Assembly (NCBI GenBank): GCA_949825025.1
Contig: OX463778.1
Coordinates: 5,967,142-6,031,141 of the forward strand
DNA: 64,000 nt
From: Siphlonurus alternatus
Lineage: Eukaryota > Arthropoda > Insecta > Ephemeroptera > Siphlonuridae
Reading direction: 5' to 3'
Position 1 is the stretch's first letter, and every line of letters begins with the position of its first letter. Below, piece after piece: positions 40,404 through 51,484 of the stretch. The notes under the pieces are model-generated. The model was not told where the DNA came from. It was given only the letters and a program-made list of their open reading frames with translations, and did not search any database. Position numbers and translations under genes: made by a program.

Positions 40404-43181
40404 CTACAAGCGCCCCTTGGTGTAGAAACCATCGTCTGCAATAGCTACATAGGCCACCCTCCCCACGAACCGAACACCATACGTCTTCATGTACTTGATG
40501 GTAACTTCATTGGTGGTGGACGTCCAGCCGTGGATTTCGATCCCCCGCTCGCCCATCGAGCGCATCAGAAAGCTCCCTGCCAGCGAGTTGAACCCTCGAT
40601 GAAGGTACTCCGGCAGGGTCTGTCCCATCCCCATCCCTCCGTACTCCGTCTGCAGCATCATGGAGGCGAGGACCTCGGAGCCGTCCGGCCGCGTCACGAA
40701 CACGCCCGCGCTCAGGTTGTGCTCCAGACACGCACGAATCACAGGCTTGTAACACGTGGGGTGAAGAGGTCGGAGGTTCCAAACCTCGTCCAGGTGACGA
40801 GCTTCTAGACGTGACACTCGTACGTCCTCCTCGGGCTCTCTGTGGACAGAAATTTAGTAATTTAGTTTCAGATTGCATGAAGTCATTCTGGACGTTAAGG
40901 GAGTGATTTTTATATTTTTATAGTGTTATTGATACAGTGAATCGTATTTATGTACCAAAAGAAACGCCACCATCCCCCTTCTTCCCCAACTTCCTGCAGT
41001 TGGTATTAAAGACGTTCAAAAAAGTTGCGTCAATGACGTATTTCGAGCCAAACGGAAGCAACCAATCGAGAAGCACCTCTCTTAATCTCTTCTGATCTCT
41101 TAAGAAACCCCTCGCGTGATTGGCTGCTTTCGTTTGGCGCGAAATTCGTCATTGGCGCAACTTTTTTGAAGGTCTTAATTGACAACTGCAGGAAGTTGGG
41201 GAAGGAGGAGAAGGGTGGCATTTCTATTGGTTCAGAAATACGTTTCACTGTATCAATGATATCATAAAAATATAAAAGTTGATGTCGTTCCCCACCTTTA
41301 AAGATTTTGAGACTCACGTGTGTGCCGTGACATCAGTGGCCAGATTGGCGGGGTAGTAGAGGAGATGCGAAATGGGGGGTGGATTGGTGGGCAGAGACAC
41401 GCCAGCTGCGGCAGCCGCAGTGCGCACCATTGCCACGTGTCGCTCCAGTACGCCGTTGAAGTGCAGCACGTGTCGCCACGGTACCTCACGTGTCGACGTC
41501 AGCGCCGCGGCCAGGTCTGCGTCGTGACGAGTGCGAGCGTAAACCGCGCCGTACTTCTTGTTCTCCAGGGCCTGTATTGGAAAATTTGCAATTGGTCAAT
41601 TGGTTTATTGATAAAAAGTAGAGGTGTCCGTCTTGACTGAGGTTTTCCAAGGTTCCCTCAGTCTCACCTCAGCCAATGCAACGTTTTACAGACGGTGGCC
41701 ATCATCCTTTCCCTACCTTATCCCTTACCCCGCCGCGAACTCTACAAGCTCTTAAAGGTGTATCCTTCAAAAATATATATATTTAATTGGTTTACAATAT
41801 AAATTTAAATAATTTATAGCCAGTAATTTGCTGTGTGAGACCTTGTGTATATATCTCACCAGTCCGTCTGTGAAAGCGACCACCGTCCCGTGCTGCCACC
41901 TGCCGTCTGGACACAGAACGTGGAGGGACATGCCTGGGATTTTCTTGGACCAGTTGTTTTGTACCAGCAGCCAGTTGTACATCTGAAAAGAGACATGAAA
42001 TATAGAGTTATCTATCAAGCAGTTACTGCAGTATATTTATATCCAAAATTTAAATTAATATCGAATTATTTTCGGAAGTTCTTCCATGTTACAGAATTGA
42101 AATTTGAAGTGTACCATTCAGGTCCACACTCCCTCGCCGTAAAAAATCATTTCAGATAAGAACAGAAAGCACGGCCAGAAACTTGTAACTTCTGGAAATG
42201 TCAATTAAGTTACCCACTGCCTCTCTCTCTTTTAAGACAATCTTGGTTGAAATATTACGCCTTCGACTCATTATTCTTTAAGGCGTATTCAAATGGCGAC
42301 AACGGCGATCCGACGCGATTTTGACGCAAAAGCTGTGAAATCCTATATATGCTGCGAGCGAATTCGCGGTTGCGGCGGTGAATATCGCGTTTAATTAAAA
42401 TGCTCTTTTTTTTAATCGCCAAATATGGCCACCAATGGATGTTACAGCAAGTGCGCATTATTCGCTTCGCGTAGCCTGCTGATGAAAATCGCCATGTGAA
42501 TCCGCCTTTACACGTCTAAACTTAATCTTATTACCTCTAAAACACATCTCATTTCCTTCTCGCTGAAAGTGAGGATGAAATGAAGAAAATGTTTCAAACT
42601 TTCAATGCTCAAGAAGAGGAAAAAAGACTAATCTCGTTTTTTTCCCTCTTTTTTCCTCTAAAATGGTGCATGATAATTGGAAAGAATTAGACGAGAAGAA
42701 AAAATTAGTAGCGAATAAAAGATGAAATTTATTTCAACTCGAGAATCCTTTCATGGACAAGTGCTTTACAAATTTCTGATCAATATTCACTATGTTCATA
42801 TATATTAACACGATGTATATATTTTTTATTATTATGTTACTCTTATGCAGCATCATCAAGGAATCTGCAATGTATATTAAAAGGTATTTGGATTCAAATA
42901 AAAAATTAGGCAGTCACAGAGAGTTGGTTGTCAATCTTAGCAATTAATTTACTGCTTAATTATTAATTTGAGGCCAATAACGCCTAGTGCGGTTACATTC
43001 GTTTACCTGTATATGAAAATAAAGACGCTTGACTGCGCTTTTAGAATAGCACATTTTAAATTTTGGTGCGTTTATTTTGTCAACTTACCACGGAGCTGTA
43101 AGGTAAATCTTCCTTCAAAACATTTAAAAGTTTGGGGACATTTTCCGCTGCAATTCTCTGCAACACGTTCTTCCCAGCCAT
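40404..43181 (-). CDS. Glycine N-acyltransferase-like protein, gene C
   Basis: Exons (minus): 43181-43089, 41982-41860, 41571-41318 and 40839-40404, totalling 906 bp or 301 residues, the same lengths and phases as gene B. Exon 2 reads MYNWLLVQNNWSKKIPGM. The C-terminal exon has SRLEARHLDEVWNLRP, GMGMGQTLPEYLHRGFN, GWTSTTNEVTIKYMKTYG and the end YTKGRL. All exons are open and GC-rich against AT-rich introns. Introns contain a SINE, a TTAA foldback and a MITE-1 with a nested Harbinger-like MITE. It is the closest paralogue of gene B by residues such as QNNWSKK, QTLPEYL and the 84-codon exon 3. It lies head-to-head with gene D, 1.3 kb apart. Confidence 0.88.
40895..41301. mobile_element. TTAA foldback MITE in gene C intron 3
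   Basis: The arms are inverse: CAACTTCCTGCAGTTGG near 40989 pairs with CAACTGCAGGAAGTTGG near 41194; GCCAAACGGAAGCAACCAAT pairs with ATTGGCTGCTTTCGTTTGGC. TTAA occurs at both ends. A half copy is at 4799-5037. Confidence 0.82.
41632..41765 (+). mobile_element. SINE in gene C intron 2
   Basis: Core CTTGACTGAGGTTTTCCAAG, then GTTCCCTCAGTCTCACCTC, with a distal part (GGTGGCCATCATCCTTTCCC, GCTCTTAAAG) shared with 30120-30360 but on the opposite strand. Confidence 0.75.
42245..42740 (+). mobile_element. MITE-1 copy split by Harbinger-like MITE
   Basis: The left part GGTTGAAATATTACGCCTTC ... TTCTTTA and the right part TTACACGTCTAAACTTAATC ... ATTTATTTCAACTC are one MITE-1 interrupted at its CCTTTACACG site. 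Confidence 0.85.
42281..42507 (-). mobile_element. Harbinger-like MITE nested in MITE-1
   Basis: AGGCGTATTCAAATGGCGAC to CGCCATGTGAATCCGCCT, with TTA duplicated at 42278-42280 and 42508-42510. Excising it with one TTA restores the MITE-1 consensus, which confirms the 3-bp target. Confidence 0.88.
42741..43088. other. Gene C intron 1 remainder
   Basis: AT-rich intron with no recognised repeat. Confidence 0.4.
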
Positions 43182-44279
43182 GGTTGAAACTGCTCTGCCC
43201 AACTACAAAATTAGTTAAATATAATTGTACTTTGTTATCACCGCATAGAGACGTATGGAGTCATTGATATCTATTCTTGTGATTTTAAACAGCCAAGGTG
43301 ACATTTCTACAGTAGAGTTAACATTACATTCCCTCCAGAAGTAGCCGGAAGTCAGAGATTTTTGAAACTTAAAAAAATATTTATAATTTGAGTACATTTT
43401 GCAAATTCAATCCTAGAGACCGGAAAACTTCTCGTTTCCAGCTAATTCCGGCGGAAATATAATATAAATTGGACTGTAACATTTCAGTACAGTCAATTTT
43501 ATTTGACTTTTCCGTTGAAGGAGACAGATGTCTGTTTCTTTCTGTTCGTATTTTGATATTTAGCTTAAAAATTTGCAACAAGAGTGCTGACCTGTTGCAA
43601 AAACTGAGAAATGTTGAGGAAACTTCCGTTTCTGATTACTTCCGGTGGACATTTAAGCTTAATTTGAGTGTACGTATTGATGACTGATGAAAGTGTACCT
43701 GATATGTCGTAAGAACGGTCCTCGACTTAATTGTTCAATGAGATAAGATTTGAGGTCTAAGTTACGATGTATAATACTATAGTTATCTTATAACATGATC
43801 GTACTCCGGTCAAGTTATATTCGTTATCAAATTTTAATGAAGAGATATTTCACACTAAGGGGAGGGGGGTACAAAACTCAATAATTATTTATAGTTCACC
43901 TACTCAGATAAATCTGAAAAAAAATAATAATAATATAAATAAATAAAATTTAACCCTTATTTCTGCAATGAAAATTTTCATGAATGCTATATATTTTTTT
44001 TTTTACAATGTAATTAACTAAGGCACAAGGAGAAAATATCTAACTAACTAAAGAATATGAGAGAATGTTTATTTCCATGTTGACTCTGCTTTTATATTAT
44101 ATTCATATACGGTTACAACTGAATCATATAAGCTGTTTTTAGGGTATATATACTGGTTAAAAGTGACTGAATTTAACTCTTGCTCTTCGTGAACCCGACG
44201 TAGCTTTTGCTTTTTTTTTTTTTTTTTTGCTTCTCTTCCAAAACGAAGCGGCCTATGCCTATATAGCATTCTCTTGGTT
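43182..44279. promoter_or_regulatory. Shared intergenic region of divergent genes C and D
   Basis: A 1.3-kb head-to-head interval (43182-44519). Next to C it contains a flank also found upstream of B (GATAACAAAGTACAATTATA-like, then an acceptor-like AATTTTGTAG). I cannot place a TATA box or start site with confidence. A T run lies at 44211-44228. Confidence 0.4.
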
Positions 44280-44440
44280 ATGACTGAAGAAACCATGGAA
44301 ACCTCAGTCAGAAAGGTCGGCAATTGATAAAGGATGTCATCAACCACCTCCCGGATTCACGAGTGGGTAGCGACTGCCACTTGTGAATGAATAAAAGAAT
44401 TTTACCTGGGATTAAATTCACGACCATCCGATTTTGTTAT
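44280..44440 (-). mobile_element. tRNA-type SINE fragment upstream of gene D
   Basis: Core GACTGAAGAAACCATGGAAA, then CCTCAGTCAGAAAGGTCGG. Then CATCAACCACCTCCCGGATTC, and a degenerate box B (rc GGTCGTGAATTTAATCCC) at 44405-44430. It ends about 80 bp from the gene D start. Confidence 0.65.
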
Positions 44441-44519
44441 CTTAACATTGGACGGAGCTGATAAGAAGACAGAGCTGCAGTATATTTTGTCTGCTCAAGC
44501 ACTAAAGACACCAGGGACC

Positions 44520-46229
44520 ATGGCAGGCAGGGATGTCCTACAGAGGATATCCCTGCATGACGTCACTCGACTGGTGAACGTGTTGAAACAAGATCTTCCT
44601 CTCAGTAGCGTGGTGAGTTCCAGCATGTTCTCATTGCACAGTTTATATCGATAGGGGTCATACACAAAGGCTTAAGGTCACATTTAGGGCACTTTATTTT
44701 GATTATTTTAATTGTGTCTAATTGAGTCTTAAATCGGGCTTTAAAAAATGTACTTTAATTAAATCGCGACTTCCAATGTTGTGGTAGATGCAAAGACCCG
44801 ATTCATAAATTTTTAAAGGTGTACCGAAGTGAATACTTTTTTTTATATATATTATTCTGGTGTTATCCCTGTGGCTCAATATTTTCGTAAGATAGCTATA
44901 GTTATTTTAGAATTAATTTTTTAGTAAAAAAGTTGAGTCGTAGGTCCGTTGGTTGCTTCAAGCCGGCGCGCGGCAGCAGCAGGCGCTGATATGTTGAGAA
45001 TCTCCCGCGAATTGGGGGAACCGCCTCTCGCCCCCTTCTTGACGTATCAGCGCCTGCTGCTGCCGCGCGCCGGCTTGAAGCAACCAACGGACCTACGACT
45101 CAACTTTTTTACTAAAAAATTAATTGTAAAATAACTAGCCATTGTACGAAAATATTGAGCCACAGGGATAACAAAATTATTCACAGCTACCAGAATATCT
45201 AAAAAAGTATTCACTTTGGTACAAATTTAATACTCAAAATACAGAGCCCTAAATTTGGCTTTACGGCTTGTAGCTTTGTGATTGCCATCCATCCACCAAA
45301 CACGTGCAGGTAACCTGACTTGTAATCAGCCTGACTACAGCTTGTTGTAGTCACTTTGACTACCTGACTTGTAATCAGCCTAACTACAGCTTGTTATAGT
45401 CACTTTGACTACCTGACTTGTAATCAGCCTGACTACAGCTTGTTATAGTCACTTTGACTTCGACTTGTAATCAGCCTGACTACAGCTTGTTGTAGTCACT
45501 TTGACTACCTGACTTGTAATCAGCCTAACTACAGCTTGTTATAGTCACTTTGACTACCTGACTTGTAATCAGCCTAACTACAGCTTGTTATAGTCACTTT
45601 GACTTCGACTTGCTGCAGTTAGTTCAAAACACGGTGCGGTCACCTTGACTCTTAAGTAATCGTACACAGGCGCGGATTCAGAACCAAATTTCGGGGGTGG
45701 GGCTGACTTCATAAGGCTAATGTTTAAGAATATTGAAGTGAGGGAAATACCTATTTTGCCCATGTTAAATCCAAAATTTTGAAGGGAAAGGGGGAGGTGA
45801 CAGCCCCAACACTTCCACGTCTGAATTACTTACACATGTAGAAGTAGGTCCATGAACTCTTGTTACTCGATGGCATTGCTGTCATTATGATCATCCTAAC
45901 TAAGGTTTTTACGTTTCCTTAGCTAAATCAGTCAAATTCTGTGACAAGTTGGTGGACAGGTTGGTTCTGTGATCGAAAAAACCTTCCCTACAATGACTAT
46001 ACAGTACATTATAGTCATTGCCTTCCCTATACTCATCTCGCCCTGATGCTTCATTGTAATAGAATGCAATATAGGTGTAAAACCCTTCACTATAATTACA
46101 TAACATCTATATTAGCTACTTGATAACCTTTTGACTATAATATACTGGTGCAGATCAACAGATCAGAGATGTAATTATTATTAAAAAATCTTGTTGTGTA
46201 CATACAGTTATGTATTTCGATCACACCAG

Positions 46230-46318
<89 letters not shown>

Positions 46319-48656
46319 CTCTCGCTCTCTCTCTCTCTCTTTCTCTCTTTCTCTCTATATTATTAACCCAATGACTCAATCTCACACATCAGGTGTACAA
46401 CTGGCTGCTGGTACAGACCGAATGGTCCAAGAAAATTCCTGGCATGTCCCTCCACGTTCTGTGTCCGGACGGCAGGTGGCAGCACGGGACGGTGGTCGCC
46501 TTCACGGACGGACTGGTGAGATTTCACGTACAAATATATTAATATGAAGGACGAGGAGGGAGATAATATTAATACTGTCCGGTACATGGCGATTAGTTAG
46601 AGAACGGTATTTTATAGCGCGTACGTTACAGTATTAAAAAGAAGAACAATATGTATCAACGAGAATGTTGGTGTCCACAGGCCCTGGAAAACAAGAAGTA
46701 CGGCGTGGTGTACGCTCGCCCTCGTCACGACGCAGACCTGGCCGCGGCGCTGACGTCGACACGTGCGGTACCGTGGCGACACGTGCTTCACTTCAGTGGC
46801 GTGCTGGAGCGACACGTGGCGATGGTGCGCACTGCAGCTGCCGCAGCTGGCGTCTCTCTGCCCGCCAAACCACCTGCTCTGTCGCACCTCCTTTATTACC
46901 CCGCCAGTATCACGGCAGCAAGCGCTCACGTGTGAGTCTCTGATTTTTCTGGGTGACTTCTTAAGGTAGAGATAACGCCGATTAGCTGTTCGACGTTATA
47001 CTCCCCTTTGATTAACCAAGGATTTTGTAAAAAATCATTGTGATTAACATGTAAACCTTAGCAACCTCATAATGATTCTGAATTTTTTTTAGAGACAGTT
47101 CTTGGCATTAAAAAAATATGAAGAAAAATTCAAAACAATCGGACGATCCAATTTTTTTAAATTAATTTTTTAGTTTCGGTCTCCATGGGAAAGCCCTATA
47201 CTGAAAATTTAAAAAAATCATTTAAAAAATTTGGATCGTCCGATTGTTTTGAAATTTTTTCTATGTTTTTTTAATGCCAAGAACCGTCTCTAAAAAAAAA
47301 TCAGAATTATTATGAAGTTGCTAAGGTTTACATGTTAATCAAATGGGACTACCAACAATCGATTGTTCGTGTTATCTTACCCATGATTTTTTTTTTTTTT
47401 TAATTTTCAGCATAAGGCTTTCTCATGGAGAGAAAAACTAAAAAATTTAAAAAAAAATCGGCTCGTTAAATTGTTTTGAAACTTTTTTTATGGCTTTAGG
47501 CATTAATATCTGCCTCTCAAAAAAATTTCAGAATTTTTGTGAATTTACTAAAGTTTACATGTTAATCAAAGGGGTGTACGTCGAACAGTTAATCGACGTT
47601 ATCTCTATTATACCTGAACTGTCATGAATTAGGTCAGGAGCTTAAAAGACAAAATCAGGGGAGGCTGGAATCAAAATGTTAATGTTGCTTGGAAATTAAA
47701 AATGATCACACCCCAGCCTGAACTCAAACGCGAATTAAGTTTTTTTTTTTAATCGAAGGAAAGCGGGAGGCGGTTCCAAGTTTCAACCTAAAAACTCTCC
47801 TCCCCAATGTAAATATAAGACAAGAATTTTAAAAGAATATCTTCTTCCACCCAGGGCAAATCAAAAATAGTGGGATGGGGGTTGGGGAGGGGATTTTTAA
47901 TCATTCTTCCTGCCCATCCCTTTTCTTTCAGTTGTAGGTACATGCCTGATCTGAGTTAAAAATAAATAACCAAACGCACATAGTACGGGGCAGCACGAAC
48001 TTCACTCCTCGTTAAATTTGTTTGATGGGAAGGTTGGCATTGCCACGTGGCCTATGTCATGGATTTAACATTTATTGTTATGGTAAGATTAGGTATTATA
48101 ACTCTCCGTGAATCAAAATCTTGATCTCTTTGTCTCTTGTGCTGTCCCAAAGTGTATGCCCTTCTCCCATCCGCTCCTTTTCCATTTATTATTATCAAAT
48201 ATTATAAAAGCAATTTATGTCCACAGAGAACCCGAGGTCGGAGTGCGAGTGTCACGTCTGGAAGCTCGTCACCTGGACGAAGTTTGGAACCTCCGACCTA
48301 TCTTCCCTGAGAGCTACAAGCCCGTGATCCGCGCGTGTCTGGAGCACAACCTGAGCGCGGGAGTTTTCAAAACTCGTCCGGACGGCTCCGAACAGCTGAT
48401 TTCAATGACGATTCAGATGGAACACGGCGGAGCGGGTATGGGACAGACGCACCCCGATCATCTTCACCATGGATACAGCACCATGGCTGCAGAATTCTTC
48501 ATGAGGGCCATGAGAGAGCGAGCGGTAGAGATCCACGCCTGGACGTCCACGACCAACGAGGTGGTCATTAAGTACATGAAAGAGTACGGTGTGCAGTTCG
48601 TGGACAGAGTCGCCCACGTCATAATCTCGTCTGACCACGTCAAGGGACGCTTGTGA
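44520..48656 (+). CDS. Glycine N-acyltransferase-like protein, gene D
   Basis: Exons 44520-44612, 46393-46515, 46681-46931 and 48227-48656, totalling 897 bp or 298 residues with the same phases as A-C. It is the most divergent copy. Exon 1 reads MAGRDVLQRISLHDVTRLVN. Exon 2 shares VQTEWSKKIPGM with A. The GNAT part has EHGGAGMGQTHPDHLHHGYS, where HRG of the others is HHG, then WTSTTNEVVIKYMKEYGVQF, ending VKGRL. The changed Arg lies in the region equivalent to the CoA pyrophosphate-binding loop, so activity may differ (inference). Intron 1 holds a GC-rich palindrome, a minisatellite and a 120-bp CT tract close to the acceptor. A longer N-terminus from an upstream Met (44448) is possible but lies partly in SINE sequence. 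Confidence 0.87.
44816..45228. mobile_element. 413-bp GC-rich foldback in gene D intron 1
   Basis: Outer AAAGGTGTACCGAAGTGAAT and its complement-like end. The inner 75-bp arms (GGTTGCTTCAAGCCGGCGCG, GGCAGCAGCAGGCGCTGATA) are nearly perfect inverses around a GC-rich loop near 45020. Both strands give almost the same 61-codon frame, as expected from symmetry; it is not a gene. Confidence 0.82.
45317..45604. repeat. 49-bp minisatellite with 3-unit higher order
   Basis: Six units beginning GACTTGTAATCAGCCT at 45317, 45366, 45415, 45461, 45510 and 45559. Every third unit has the variant CTTTGACTTCGACTTG joint and is 46 bp, so units 1-3 and 4-6 form two 144-bp blocks. Confidence 0.92.
45668..45830. 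mobile_element. hAT-type MITE relic
   Basis: CAGGCGCGGATTCAG, AAATTTCGGGGGTGGGGCTG, CCATGTTAAATCCAAAATTT and the end CCACGTCTG match 51308-51476. The flanking duplication is no longer recognisable. Confidence 0.75.
46232..46356. repeat. (CT)n microsatellite upstream of gene D exon 2
   Basis: About 60 CT units with a few CG/TT interruptions, ending 36 bp before the exon 2 acceptor, so it forms an extreme pyrimidine tract. Confidence 0.95.
46965..47616. mobile_element. FB7 foldback plus an attached half copy, gene D intron 3
   Basis: TTAA then GGTAGAGATAACGCC at the left; the arms 46965-47185 and 47190-47390 are inverse (GGACGATCCAATTTTTTTAA with its complement; GTAAACCTTAGCAACCTCAT). A third arm at about 47400-47616 repeats the right half and ends in GTTATCTCTA. 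The structure suggests two related elements that recombined. Confidence 0.7.
47621..48226. other. Gene D intron 3 remainder
   Basis: No repeat assigned. An in-frame extension upstream of exon 4 (from 48108) is intronic because a good acceptor (ATGTCCACAG) precedes the conserved EPE segment. Confidence 0.45.
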
Positions 48657-48705
48657 TGAAAAAATTAACAACATTGGACGAGTGTTTCATTACAAATGTG
48701 ACCCT

Positions 48706-48958
48706 AGTTGAAAAATTACTTCATCAACTCATTCTTTACAAGTCTCTAAACCTAATCTTTTTACTTTTAAAACACTTCTTATTTTATACTCGCTGAAATT
48801 GAGGTTGAAATAGAGTCAATATTTCTAACATTTTATGCTCAAGAAGAGGAAAGAAGACTTAATCTCGTCTTTTTACCTCTAAAATGGTGCAAAATGGGAG
48901 GGAATTAAGACGAGGAGAGAGCTTAATAACAAATAAAAGATGAAATTTATTTCAACTC
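48706..48958 (+). mobile_element. MITE-1 copy just after gene D
   Basis: AGTTGAAAAATTACTTCATC to ATTTATTTCAACTCG, starting 49 bp after the stop codon. It contains AATAAA at 48932-48937, which could serve as the gene's polyadenylation signal. Confidence 0.85.
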
Positions 48959-48993
48959 GTTTCGTTATTGGTTAGTTTATCTAGAAATTATTC

Positions 48994-49253
48994 GAGTTGA
49001 AATAATTTTCATTCAGTTCTTCTCTCATCTCCTCGCCTTTTTTTATTTCTAATTTGTATATTTCCGTGGGAAAAAAAAAGGAATGGTACGAAATTACATC
49101 TTATATTGGGCAGAAAATGTTGAAAAAAATTGTCCTTATTTCATTTTCACTTCGAGCGAAGAAGAAAGAAGATGTGTTTTGAGGTAAAAATATGTAATAA
49201 GAATAGGTTTAGGCGTGTAAAATATGAAATAATAACGACTTAATTTTTTAACT
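48994..49253 (-). mobile_element. MITE-1 copy in inverted orientation
   Basis: GAGTTGAAATAATTTTCATT to TTAATTTTTTAACT, facing the previous copy across 35 bp, so the pair forms a 550-bp inverted repeat. Confidence 0.82.
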
Positions 49254-49564
49254 ATATATTATAGAGTTAATAATATCATTATATTTATACTCTATATTGA
49301 ATAGGCTTTACCTCCGCGCGGTGATTAGATAAGATCAGAGGACGCACTGACTTAAATACCTCATTCTTTGTGAAGGTCGTTGTGATAAAAAAAAATAAAA
49401 ATAAATAAAAAAAAAAACGAGTGTAAGTTACTTCACGTAAAAACGAAAAAAAAATGAAAAGTTGTAACATTTTAATTAATAATTCCTGACTCCCTAAAAT
49501 TTTAATAAATTTAATGTTAATATGATAACAACATCAATATCAAGTGGCGATTGCTAAAGAACAC

Positions 49565-49830
49565 CCATTGCACTTGTGCATCTAAGAGGTGTAATGATTG
49601 ATGGCATCCTCCATCAATTGCCGACCATCCTGACTGAGGTTTCTATGGTTTTCTCAGTCACAACCAGGCGAATGCTGGGATGGATTCCTTAGGCTATGGC
49701 TGCCCCGGTTTGTAAGGGACCCACAAAAGTAGAAGGGTCTACGAAGAGCCGGGAGGTTAAATTCAGTCACTTAATTGTGGCCAGTACCCTGTAATAGGGT
49801 ACAGTTGAAGCAAAAAATAAAAAATAACAT
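49565..49830 (+). mobile_element. SINE copy with core and 3' domain
   Basis: GACCATCCTGACTGAGGTTT, then TCTCAGTCAC, is the core. The following GCTGGGATGGATTCCTTAGG and TATGGCTGCCCC matches the 3' domain of the 5S-headed copy at 39073-39420. The head side has CATTGCACTTGTGCATC. Confidence 0.75.
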
Positions 49831-50294
49831 CAATATATAGTTACCACTACTGCATATTATGGTTTTGTGGACCACCATGAGTCGAGAAAATTTCTTTCTC
49901 CGAAAAATTCCATGTAATCTTTCAAACAATAAATGAATCAACGTTAATTATGTGTGGAGAAATTTTGCGAGGCAAAAGGAAAGATTTTTTATTTTTTATT
50001 AATAAATATATAGTAAGTTAATATCCTTGACAGCATTTTACCCTTTCGGGTGTGGCTAGTCCAATATTTAGCCTTGTCAGTAAGAGTTATCTTGTGACCA
50101 TGCTGGGGCTTACCAGGCTCCCAGAACCCTTTCCTGCACTCTTCTGGGCTCCTACTACCAGATCTGTGCAGCCTGCAGTGGCAATGCAATACTGCAGGGT
50201 AGCAGAGTATAAACAGCCGTAAGCTGCCTTCCTCCTACCAACTCCATCATTTAGTAATCAGTCACACCCATCCCAAGTCAATAGCAGGTAAATG
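49831..50294. other. Spacer, no gene
   Basis: GC-richer stretch at 50030-50220 with a short minus-strand frame that I cannot match to a family. Possibly an old repeat. Confidence 0.35.
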
Positions 50295-50503
50295 AACCAA
50301 CTTTGGTCCTTTGGTGTCACTGTACAAAATTTAAATTCCCTCCTTCTAGCTTATCACAGTTCATTTTTGCACTCATATCGATTTCCGCCCACTCACCAAT
50401 CAAGCGGCATCGTTGACGGTGTGAAAATGCATAAAACTCTGTGATAAGCTAAAATAAGGGAATTTAAACTTTGTACCGTGACAACAAAGGACCATTGTTG
50501 GTT
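50295..50503. mobile_element. 209-bp foldback element
   Basis: ACCAACTTTGGTCCTTTGGT pairs with ACAAAGGACCATTGTTGGT. AAATTTAAATTCCCTCC and CTAGCTTATCACAG pair with their inverses near 50440-50470. Confidence 0.75.
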
Positions 50504-51299
50504 TTATTTTAACTGATATAGATTGTACACTGGTGTTCGTAACACCTCGTGGCGGCTCGTCACGCGATCGGACGCCCTCGTCACCACAAAGTTCGCACAT
50601 GGAGGGAACAAGGCACCCTTTCCCCCACCTACTTCTCATAGCAAACTCCTTCCCGATTGACCAAGCCCCATTCTTTTTAATTCAATTCAAAAAGGTTATG
50701 TTAAAAAAAATATTATACAATAAAAGTTTTTGGGATTGGGTATAACTTTTAACTTAATCAGTCATATATATTTAAAAATTGAAAATGTAAATTTAATTAT
50801 AATATAAAAATAAACATAGTATATAATTAAAAAAATAAATCTAAAAACTAAAAAGACAGTCTTTTTATTTTAATTTTTTTTAATAATTTCTTGTTCGGTT
50901 TATATATTCTTTTATGTAGCATGCCATCATAATAAGCACCTTGCATATATGATTATGAAACGTCACTTGCACTTTTTATGAGAAATTACGTGAAAAAGGC
51001 TAAATAACGACACTTCACTACCACCGCTCTTTCCAAACATTCCATAACTGAGGTAGATTAGACATGTTTTGCAGCTGGCTTCAGCACTAAAAATTAAGAT
51101 TAAAATTCAAACGGCTTTTATTCAGAAAACACTTATTACAATACAAGTTTGGGTTTAAGTACATTACACGAGTTTTTACTAAATCAGCCAATCCATGGAG
51201 GCTCCTGTAAAGTATGCAACTTGTTTTGCATATGAATGTTGCGGGTGGACGACCTTCAGGCGGTTACTTGAAATGAACATAGATAAGAAAGTAACCAAA
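50504..51299. other. AT-rich spacer
   Basis: No gene or clear element apart from a short GC-rich patch at 50540-50620. Confidence 0.4.
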
Positions 51300-51307
51300 A
51301 GAAATTA

Positions 51308-51476
51308 CAGGCGCGGATCCAGGGGGGGCTGGGGGGGCTGCAGCCCCCCCCCGAAATTTTGGATTTAACATGGGCAATATAGGCATTTCCCCCACTCCAA
51401 ATTTTTTTTTAACATTGGCCTTATGGAGGCAGCCCCCCCCCCCCCCTCCCGAATTTTTTTTCTGGATCCGCGCCTG
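51308..51476. mobile_element. hAT-type MITE, complete, 8-bp duplication
   Basis: CAGGCGCGGATCCAG and CTGGATCCGCGCCTG are perfect 15-bp termini. AGAAATTA is duplicated exactly at 51300-51307 and 51477-51484. The interior pairs loosely (AACATGGGCAATATAGGCAT; AACATTGGCCTTATGG). Confidence 0.92.
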
Positions 51477-51484
51477 AGAAATTA

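Noticed and set aside
44902..45134. Two near-identical 61-codon frames on opposite strands
   Set aside because: Mirror products of a palindrome; intronic and without a family match.
45317..45604. CRISPR-like array
   Set aside because: Units are contiguous 49-bp tandem repeats without unique spacers, in an animal intron.
49989..50189. Minus-strand 66-codon frame rich in His/Cys/Lys
   Set aside because: No recognisable domain, splice context or codon signature; probably chance or an old repeat.
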